This document shows positions 53,751 to 60,109 of a stretch of DNA of 64,000 bases, one piece after another; positions within the stretch are counted from its first letter, which is position 1, and every line of letters starts with the position of its first letter. The position numbers and the translations under genes were made by a program. Below the pieces are notes generated by a model. It was not told where the DNA came from. It ran no database searches and saw only the letters and a list, made by a program, of their open reading frames with translations. Origin of the DNA: Tissierella sp032104385 (GTDB lineage: Bacteria; Bacillota; Clostridia; Tissierellales; Tissierellaceae); the NCBI RefSeq assembly GCF_032104385.1, contig NZ_DAMCHJ010000002.1, positions 124,001-188,000 on the forward strand, read 5' to 3'.

Positions 53751-54179
53751 TCAATTATTATTTATTGATGCAAAAAATTCCTTTATCCTTTGTAATAGTA
53801 CTATAGGGTCTCTCGTATCTAAAGAAAGTTTTTCTATAGGGCAATAATCAGTTTTATCTCTATTTTTAATATATAAACAAGATCTCTCCATAGTATATGG
53901 AATTTTATATTCTTCTAAAATTGCTAAGCCACCTTCTGATATCAATTCGCCATATATTTCTTTAATGCCAATATAAGCACATAGAATAGCTGCACCCTTA
54001 CCTATTACTCTATCAGCCAATGAAGCATCATATGCTTTTGCTTTCATCTCAGCAGCTAAAATATACATAGGCTTAATACCCTTATCCTTTGATTTAAAAA
54101 CTACTTCACCATTTTTTACGGCTACCAATGCTAAATCTTCCTCTAATAAAAGTTCCTTTGCCATTTCTATATCCTTCAT
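53751..54179 (-). CDS. DUF1893 protein
   Basis: 142 residues matching DUF1893 (TM1506-like): MAKELLLEEDLALVAVKNGEVVFKSKDKGIKPMYILAAE and GKGAAILCAYIGIKEIYGELISEGGLAILEE. From family knowledge the fold is related to cytidine deaminases, though no complete His/Cys zinc site is evident here; C107 and C117 (RSCLYIKNRDKTDYCPIEKL region) are the candidate thiols. It lies 20 bp after the MATE gene and 33 bp before the ECF-S gene, so it belongs to the operon. Function unknown. Confidence 0.8.
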   Translation of the reverse strand: MKDIEMAKELLLEEDLALVAVKNGEVVFKSKDKGIKPMYILAAEMKAKAYDASLADRVIGKGAAILCAYIGIKEIYGELISEGGLAILEEYKIPYTMERSCLYIKNRDKTDYCPIEKLSLDTRDPIVLLQRIKEFFASINNN

Positions 54180-54199
54180 CTGCTCACCCTTTCTGTTTT

Positions 54200-55567
54200 T
54201 TATTCAATAGTCAATGCATTATTTTCAAAAATATCTTTTTTCTTAAAATACCAATAGGAAAAGATTAGTCTAAAACACATATCAATTCCAATACCTATCC
54301 AAATCCATAATATATCTGCATTGAATATATAGGCCATTATCATAACGAATGGAACTCTAATGATCCAAAGTCCTATTCCAGCATTTATCATAGGAACCTT
54401 TGCATAACCAGCTCCCCTTAAGGCTCCATTTAATACTCCGGATATATTTTGAGGAAGTTGGACAACCCCCATTACAAATAAATACATGGCTCCCATTCTA
54501 ATAACTTCATCTTCTTTTACTAATAAGCTCATTATCTGTTTTGGAAATACAATAAGTACAAATGCGGCAAATATGGTTACAATTATAGTATATCTTATTA
54601 GTTGTTTAAGATATTTTTTTCCAGTTTCCTTATCTCTACTACCTAAAGCATATCCTACAAATGTTGTTGCCGCAACACCAAAGCCTGTTGCTGGCATATA
54701 AGATATAGACTCCGCCTGTAAACCTAATTGGTAAGCTGAATAAGCCAATTCACCATAAGTAAGAATAGCTCTTGTAATAAATATGGATGCTGCCTGCCAA
54801 AAAGATGTTTCAAAGGATGTTGGAAGTCCGAGTTTAAGAATAATTAAAGCTTCATCGGATTTAAATTTAAAATCTAATTTTTCTCCCATATTAGATATGA
54901 TTCCATTTTTTCCAAATAACATAACTATACCGAATATAGCCGAAACAATATATGCAATATTATAAGCATATCCTGCTCCTTGTAATCCTAAGGATTTAAT
55001 ACCTACCTTTCCAGTTACTAAAACAAATCCCGCAGCAATATTAACTATATTTAATATACCAACAGCAATCATAGGAGTTCTTGCATTTCCCATTCCTTGA
55101 AGTATTCCAGAAACTAAGAGTATAATTGCTGCAAAAGGTAATGACCAAGAAATTATTCTAAGATACAATGCCCCATTTTCAAGCAAATCCGGATTTGGAT
55201 TAAATACTGTCAATAATGGTTCAGCAAACCAAAAAAGTAATTGTTGAAATATAATAGCTATTCCTATGGATAAAGTAAAAGATTGCTCAGAAATAGATTT
55301 CAATTTTTTATAATTACCTGCTCCATGGGATTGGGCTACTAAAACAGAAGTTCCCGTTGCTATTCCTTTAAATATTCCCCACAATATCCTATAAAGGACT
55401 GTAGCTATACCTATGGCTCCAACAGAATATGCATCAATTCTACCAACCATTGCCATAAGTACAATTCCAGCAGTCATCTGCAAAACATTTTCCCCAGTAA
55501 TAGGTAAAATCATAGATAATATTCTATTTCTAATTATCTTATTCTCTTGTAAAAGTCTTTCTTCCAT
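54200..55567 (-). CDS. MATE-family efflux pump (second copy)
   Basis: 455 residues with twelve predicted helices. SMILPITGENVLQMTAGIVLMAMVGRID marks helix 1, and GILQGMGNARTP and GALRGAGYAKVPM are the paired loop motifs of the two halves. Only distantly similar to the MATE protein at 7829-9196. It is the first gene of an operon with DUF1893, ECF-S and mtaD. The promoter (-35 TTGTTT, 17 bp, -10 TATAAT) contains the TTTAGAGTATCGAA motif shared with the other MATE gene. Confidence 0.88.
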   Translation of the reverse strand: MEERLLQENKIIRNRILSMILPITGENVLQMTAGIVLMAMVGRIDAYSVGAIGIATVLYRILWGIFKGIATGTSVLVAQSHGAGNYKKLKSISEQSFTLSIGIAIIFQQLLFWFAEPLLTVFNPNPDLLENGALYLRIISWSLPFAAIILLVSGILQGMGNARTPMIAVGILNIVNIAAGFVLVTGKVGIKSLGLQGAGYAYNIAYIVSAIFGIVMLFGKNGIISNMGEKLDFKFKSDEALIILKLGLPTSFETSFWQAASIFITRAILTYGELAYSAYQLGLQAESISYMPATGFGVAATTFVGYALGSRDKETGKKYLKQLIRYTIIVTIFAAFVLIVFPKQIMSLLVKEDEVIRMGAMYLFVMGVVQLPQNISGVLNGALRGAGYAKVPMINAGIGLWIIRVPFVMIMAYIFNADILWIWIGIGIDMCFRLIFSYWYFKKKDIFENNALTIE

Positions 55568-55611
55568 TCTATATCCCCTTATAGTTAAATTTTATAATGT
55601 CCAGCCTAATA

Positions 55612-55640
55612 ATTATAATATATTTCGATACTCTAAACAA
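55612..55640 (-). promoter_or_regulatory. MATE2 operon promoter with shared operator-like motif
   Basis: Minus-strand -35 TTGTTT (55635-55640), 17-bp spacer, -10 TATAAT (55612-55617). The motif TTTAGAGTATCGAA (55624-55637) overlaps the -35 and fills the spacer. The identical 14-mer lies at the start site of the other MATE gene (9228-9241). Confidence 0.55.
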
Positions 55641-55729
55641 CCCAATATTTGTATTTAAAACCATACTAATACTATATCATGTGAATTGTAAATAATAAAT
55701 ATAATTTGCTTTTAATTCATAAAAAACAG

Positions 55730-55782
55730 AAAAGTAAATGATAACTGTTATCATTTACTTTTGATTTTTTCTATGCTATACT
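55730..55782 (+). promoter_or_regulatory. rpsD paralogue promoter with Fur-family-like palindrome
   Basis: Perfect inverted repeat with a single central T (55730-55745 and 55747-55762). Its core TGATAAC-T-GTTATCA has the 7-1-7 form of Fur/Zur/PerR sites. A -35 TTTACT (55754-55759) lies in the right arm, with a 17-bp spacer and -10 TATACT (55777-55782). Alternatively it could act as a hairpin terminator, since T-rich sequence follows. Confidence 0.5.
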
Positions 55783-55791
55783 ATTATTGGC

Positions 55792-55819
55792 TCAAAATTA
55801 TCGCGGCAAATAATTTTGA
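55792..55819 (+). promoter_or_regulatory. 5'-UTR hairpin directly before the rpsD ribosome binding site
   Basis: Perfect 10-bp stem TCAAAATTAT / ATAATTTTGA (55792-55801 and 55810-55819) with a GC-rich CGCGGCAA loop. It begins about 3 nt after the predicted transcription start and ends next to the TGGAG ribosome binding site. It may stabilise the mRNA or control translation. Confidence 0.5.
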
Positions 55820-55833
55820 TGGAGTGATAAATA

Positions 55834-56433
55834 TTGGCAAAAATGATGGGACCTAGATTTAAACAATCTAGGAGATTGGGTTTAAATGTTTGCGGACATC
55901 CTAAGGCAATGGACAGAGCCACTAGAGGAACATCTAGAGCAGATAAAAAACTTACTGAATATGGAAGACAATTATTAGAAAAACAAAGGCTTAGAGCATA
56001 TTATGGTGTAATGGAAAAGCAATTCACGAAATATGTTAGACAGTCAAAAAAATCTCAGGATCAAACAGGCCATGCACTTGTAAAGATCTTGGAAACAAGA
56101 TTAGATAATTTAGTATATAGACTAGGATTTGCTTCTTCCATAAGACAGGCTAGACAACTAGTAGTTCATGGACATATTCTTGTAAATGGAAAAAAAATAA
56201 ATATACCTTCCTATATAGTACAGGTAGGCGATACTATTGAATTAAAAGAAAAATCTAAAGACATTGGACTTTTTAAAGAAAACTTTAATAATTTCTTTTT
56301 AAATCAATATCCTTATTTAGAAAAAGACGATAATACAATGTCTGGCACTTTAATTAAATATCCAGAAAGAAATGAAATTCCCATAGAAATAGATGATCAG
56401 TTAGTTGTGGAATATTATTCAAGACTAATGTAA
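55834..56433 (+). CDS. rpsD: 30S ribosomal protein S4, zinc-free (C-) form
   Basis: 199 residues. The S4 N-terminal domain is followed by the S4 RNA-binding domain (LETRLDNLVYRLGFASSIRQARQLVVHGHILVNG). The zinc-ribbon form of S4 has four cysteines in the first 40 residues; this one has a single Cys (C20), so it is the C- type. The start is TTG after TGGAGTGAT. It is a stand-alone gene outside the usual rpsM-rpsK-rpoA cluster, as seen for second S4 copies in some clostridia. Family studies link such C- paralogues to zinc-limited growth. It has its own promoter, leader hairpin and terminator. Confidence 0.93.
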   Translation: MAKMMGPRFKQSRRLGLNVCGHPKAMDRATRGTSRADKKLTEYGRQLLEKQRLRAYYGVMEKQFTKYVRQSKKSQDQTGHALVKILETRLDNLVYRLGFASSIRQARQLVVHGHILVNGKKINIPSYIVQVGDTIELKEKSKDIGLFKENFNNFFLNQYPYLEKDDNTMSGTLIKYPERNEIPIEIDDQLVVEYYSRLM

Positions 56434-56449
56434 TATTAGAAACTAATAT

Positions 56450-56475
56450 AAAAAGCTCTCAAATGAGAGCTTTTT
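56450..56475 (+). terminator. Terminator of the rpsD gene
   Basis: AAAAAGCTCTC / GAGAGCTTTTT hairpin (56450-56460 and 56465-56475) with an AAAT loop, 17 bp after the stop codon. Confidence 0.85.
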
Positions 56476-56569
56476 CTTTGTCTCTTTAAACTATAGATAA
56501 TTTATTAAATCTAAGAAAAATTATAACTATCTTTATTGGAATAGACAAAGTTTTCTACATTTCTTTACT

Positions 56570-58243
56570 TTACTCAATTGTTTCAAATTGTTTAGTTATG
56601 ATTTTTTTTAAAACTTGAAACAATATTACAGTTGATATACCAAATACTAAAGCCAATAATCCATAGATAAGATTTATATCTACCTTATCTATTATTTGAA
56701 TCACAGTAAATACTAATCCACCTGCATATAAAGTCCCTACACCCATGCCGATTAATACATTTAAATTCTGCTTCATTGCCTTCTGTGGATTATCCCAGTC
56801 TAACATTGGTCTTAGTATATCTATTACCATACCAAGCTCAGTCATTGGAATACTGCCTAGAAGTCCTAGTATTATTATAAATATAATATTTAGAATATCC
56901 AATTTTACTATAAAAATTAGACTTATTAATAAAGCAATTATACCTAATACTTGAATAGCTAAAGATGATAATACCCTGCCTATTATCTGATCCTCCACCT
57001 TTATAGGTAAAGTCCTTTGTATCCAAAAACATTTACCCTCCCTAGAAAAAGTAGTAGCTCCTATACTATTTAACATACCTAAGGCTACAATAAAACCTAT
57101 GCTTGCTAGAGTAATTAGCCCTAAATTAGCTCCTAGCATATCTATTACCTGAGATAATGATTCATCTCCCCCTGCTATAGTTGACATTGCTAATATTAAT
57201 GGAAATATAATTACTCCGCCTACTGCATTTAATAGGTATACAGGTGTCTTAAAAAGCATTATAACTTCCTTCTTAGCTAATGCTAGATATGGTTTAGTTT
57301 CTTTAGATAAATCTTTTACAGATATCTTTTTCGCCTTTCCCTTAGACGCAGATACTTCAATATTTCCTATTAACCCATCAAAGAATAAACCTTCTGATAA
57401 AATTATCATAATAAGGAAAGATATAATACTTACTACTATAAAAGATAATAAATTAACCATTCCTAATATATTAAAATTATTTGATAAAGCCAATGCCCCC
57501 CATTTAGAAGGTGGAAAACTTGATCCTAATTTCTTCACTAAGAAATTAGAGTCATTTACTAAATTTATAACAAAATCTTCCCCTTGAATTATGGCCTTTT
57601 GTGTTATGGTTTGAATTTTAAGTTGAACATATATCATTGCCATAAGAAAAAATACTGCACTAATTGTCCTAATTAAATCTTTCTTTCTTCCTATATTCGT
57701 ATATTTCATAAAGAGCATTATAAAAATAGATGATAATACTAAGGGTATAACAGGAAGCATAGCCACTAATAGTAATGAATAAAGCCAGTAAATAAGACAT
57801 TCTCCATTTTTCATTCCATAAATAAAGATAAATGGCAATATTACAGGTAAAGAAGTTAAATATTCACTGAGCATAAGAGTTACAAATTTTGAACCTAAAA
57901 TATAGGATGGTTTAATAGGCAATGGTACTAGATTGGCTAGATCATTAGAAAAATAATATTTACTCATTACATAAAGCAATCCAAATAGAAATATCATTAT
58001 TTGTGAAACCAAAAATCCTGAAAGTAAAAACATAGATTTCTGCCCTATTTGATTATAGATATCATATATTTCATATAAAGCTTTTACAATAAAGAAATAG
58101 GTTGGTAAAAGAGATAACATAGCTAATCCAAAGACTATTAACTGCCATCTATTTTTCTTAATCTTAAATCTATATGCTATGGAGGATAAACCAAATGTAG
58201 TATTAAAATCGGTTTTGATTAATGAAATTATTTTACTCATCAT
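56570..58243 (-). CDS. ABC transporter permease (large ABC-2-like)
   Basis: 557 residues with about twelve to fourteen membrane helices and a cytoplasmic stretch in the middle (SASKGKAKKISVKDLSKETKPYLALAKKEVIMLFKTPVYLL). This double-unit design is typical of the putative ABC exporter permeases (ABC_tran_2 type) found next to single ATPases in clostridia. It overlaps the ATPase gene by 4 bp (ATGA), so subunits are made together. The substrate is unknown; an export role is likely. Confidence 0.83.
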   Translation of the reverse strand: MMSKIISLIKTDFNTTFGLSSIAYRFKIKKNRWQLIVFGLAMLSLLPTYFFIVKALYEIYDIYNQIGQKSMFLLSGFLVSQIMIFLFGLLYVMSKYYFSNDLANLVPLPIKPSYILGSKFVTLMLSEYLTSLPVILPFIFIYGMKNGECLIYWLYSLLLVAMLPVIPLVLSSIFIMLFMKYTNIGRKKDLIRTISAVFFLMAMIYVQLKIQTITQKAIIQGEDFVINLVNDSNFLVKKLGSSFPPSKWGALALSNNFNILGMVNLLSFIVVSIISFLIMIILSEGLFFDGLIGNIEVSASKGKAKKISVKDLSKETKPYLALAKKEVIMLFKTPVYLLNAVGGVIIFPLILAMSTIAGGDESLSQVIDMLGANLGLITLASIGFIVALGMLNSIGATTFSREGKCFWIQRTLPIKVEDQIIGRVLSSLAIQVLGIIALLISLIFIVKLDILNIIFIIILGLLGSIPMTELGMVIDILRPMLDWDNPQKAMKQNLNVLIGMGVGTLYAGGLVFTVIQIIDKVDINLIYGLLALVFGISTVILFQVLKKIITKQFETIE

Positions 58244-58962
58244 TCAGTCAACTCCAAGAATATATTTTCTAATGATTCTCTTTCCGTAGCATGATCCCTT
58301 AATTCCTCCATTGTGCCAATGGCTACAATTTTACCCTTATTTATTATTGCAATTCTATGGCAAAGTTTTTCTGCCACCTCTAATACATGAGTGGAGAAAA
58401 ACACAGTTTTTCCTTCGTCACACATCTTCCTCATGATTTCCTTGAGATTGAAAGCTGATTTTGGGTCTAGTCCTACCATTGGTTCATCTAGAATAAATAA
58501 TTGGGGGTCATTTAATAAGGCTGAGGTAAGAACTATCTTTTGTTTCATACCGTGGGAATAACTAGCTATTATATCCCCTATAGCATCTTTTATATTAAAT
58601 ATTTCCAGGAAATAATTCATCCTCTCTTCTCTTTTATCTTTAGGAATTCCATACATGTCAGCTATAAAATTTAGATACTCAATACCTTTTAATCTATCGT
58701 AAATTTCAGGATTATCTGGTACATAGCTAATCATAGACTTAGCTATAAGCGGTTCTTTCCAAGCATCTACTGTGCCTACTTTTACCCTGCCGCTATCTGG
58801 TTTAAGCAATCCTACTATCATCTTTATGGTAGTAGTCTTACCTGCTCCATTAGGTCCTAGAAATCCAAATATTTCCCCGGGCTTAATATCTAAATTAATA
58901 TTATCTACTGCTTTTACCAAACCCTTATTATAAGATTTAGAAACACCTTCAAGTTTTAACAA
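58240..58962 (-). CDS. ABC transporter ATP-binding protein
   Basis: 240 residues with all ABC ATPase motifs: Walker A GPNGAGKTTT, signature YSHGMKQK, Walker B LFILDEPMVGLDP, and the H-loop STHVLE. It is of the DrrA/CcmA type, associated with exporters or regulatory transporters. It is the first gene of a two-gene unit with the large permease. The signature YSHGMKQK in place of LSGGQ is a known variant in this subfamily. Confidence 0.9.
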   Translation of the reverse strand: MLKLEGVSKSYNKGLVKAVDNINLDIKPGEIFGFLGPNGAGKTTTIKMIVGLLKPDSGRVKVGTVDAWKEPLIAKSMISYVPDNPEIYDRLKGIEYLNFIADMYGIPKDKREERMNYFLEIFNIKDAIGDIIASYSHGMKQKIVLTSALLNDPQLFILDEPMVGLDPKSAFNLKEIMRKMCDEGKTVFFSTHVLEVAEKLCHRIAIINKGKIVAIGTMEELRDHATERESLENIFLELTE

Positions 58963-59143
58963 ACTTCATTCCTCCTTGTCTATGTATTATATTGCCATTT
59001 TATTATATTAACTATAATTTCTGCAATTACAATATCCTTTTTTAATCCCTTTTATTTTTTAAACATCTACTCATTAATACTAATAAAATTATAATAATTG
59101 TCTAAATATAACTTTTCATTATTATTTCTCCTTTATATAGAAG

Positions 59144-59187
59144 ATAACCACTTTCTTAAATTATAATCTATAAAAGTGGTTATTGAA
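59144..59187. repeat. 44-bp hairpin repeat, copy 1
   Basis: ATAACCACTTT / AAAGTGGTTAT arms around an A/T-rich 20-nt loop. 38 of 44 positions match copy 2 at 60021-60064. It lies downstream of the small membrane-anchored gene on the minus strand and may act as a second terminator. Confidence 0.8.
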
Positions 59188-59217
59188 TAGCTATTTATTA
59201 AATAATCTATGATAAAT

Positions 59218-59243
59218 AATGACTCTTCTCAGGAAGAGTCATT
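59218..59243 (-). terminator. Terminator of the small membrane-anchored protein gene
   Basis: AATGACTCTTC / GAAGAGTCATT (59218-59228 and 59233-59243) with a 4-nt loop, 6 bp after the stop codon. Confidence 0.75.
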
Positions 59244-59249
59244 AGATAA

Positions 59250-59594
59250 TTATTTTATTAAATCTAAATTATCACAGTTAGAGTTTCTGTCTGAAACGGA
59301 AATTATTAGTTTATCTAAATCTATTGAATCCTTATTTCCTATATTTTGCAAATCTACTTTTCCATTTTTCATTAATTCTTCAGCTTTTTCTTGTAAAATT
59401 TTATTAATTTCTTCATCACTAAGGTCTCCAAATATTTCTTCTTTATCTTTTTCACTATATCCAACAGTTACAATTCTTTTTACATTAGGATCCATTTTCA
59501 TCTCGTCTTTTACAATGAAATTACTTCCCCAAATTGAAATCGAAGTAAAAATCATTATTAGTAATATCCCAAAAACAATAAACGATTTTTTCAT
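59250..59594 (-). CDS. Small membrane-anchored or exported protein, unknown
   Basis: 114 residues. An N-terminal hydrophobic segment (KKSFIVFGILLIMIFTSISIW) works as a signal anchor. The rest is acidic, with a helical segment GDLSDEEINKILQEKAEELM. No family recognised. The start ATG follows a near-perfect TAAGGAGG, which supports a real gene over the overlapping opposite-strand frame. The body is expected outside the membrane. It stands alone, bracketed by the two copies of a 44-bp hairpin repeat. Confidence 0.7.
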   Translation of the reverse strand: MKKSFIVFGILLIMIFTSISIWGSNFIVKDEMKMDPNVKRIVTVGYSEKDKEEIFGDLSDEEINKILQEKAEELMKNGKVDLQNIGNKDSIDLDKLIISVSDRNSNCDNLDLIK

Positions 59595-59603
59595 AATTCA
59601 TTT

Positions 59604-60020
59604 CCTCCTTACTTAAAAAATAAAAAACCGTCATTAACTTAATATAACTATATCATGATAAATCATTAAATTCAATTATATATATCTTTTCTCCATATTT
59701 ATTTGAATCTATATTCATTAAGATAATCTCATCTTAATTTATCCTTATAATTATATAACGAAATTAAAAAAGATTTTGTGACACTTTGCTTATATTTTTT
59801 ATATATTTATCTTATACTTTTCCTAAAACATATATTTCACAGTAAACTTTCTTAAATAAAAATTTAGGATAAAGATATACATCACTATTTGATTTTATAA
59901 GTTTATAGACACTATAGCATAAATACAATATCTAAGTTTGTTGAACTTTAAACATATACATATTAAATTTTGTAATATGTTATCTCCTTTTCAAAAGATC
60001 ATGACAGGTATAGATATAAA
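59604..60020. other. Gene-free AT-rich interval
   Basis: About 415 bp without a credible reading frame on either strand and without a recognisable RNA or riboswitch. It ends at the second copy of the 44-bp hairpin repeat. It presumably holds the promoter for the small membrane-anchored gene near 59620-59680; I could not place it reliably. Confidence 0.6.
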
Positions 60021-60064
60021 ATAACCACTTTCCCAGTTTATAATCTAGAAAAGTGGTTATTGAA
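60021..60064 (-). repeat. 44-bp hairpin repeat, copy 2, probable uvrA terminator
   Basis: Same hairpin as 59144-59187 (ATAACCACTTTC ... AAAGTGGTTATTGAA), 877 bp away and in the same orientation. It lies 45 bp after the uvrA stop codon and is followed on the minus strand by TTTTATAT. Confidence 0.8.
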
Positions 60065-60109
60065 ATCATTTATCATATATTTAATTATCTATTCAATACT
60101 ATCTAAACC

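Noticed and set aside
55730..55762. Simple intrinsic terminator interpretation of the palindrome upstream of rpsD
   Set aside because: No gene on the plus strand ends upstream of it, the stem is AT-rich, and it overlaps the -35 of a good promoter; kept as an alternative but the operator reading fits better.
59209..59616. 135-aa open frame on the plus strand at the small membrane-anchored gene
   Set aside because: The minus-strand frame has a near-perfect ribosome binding site, an N-terminal hydrophobic anchor and a terminator; the plus-strand frame begins inside that terminator hairpin and has a low-complexity Ser/Phe composition.
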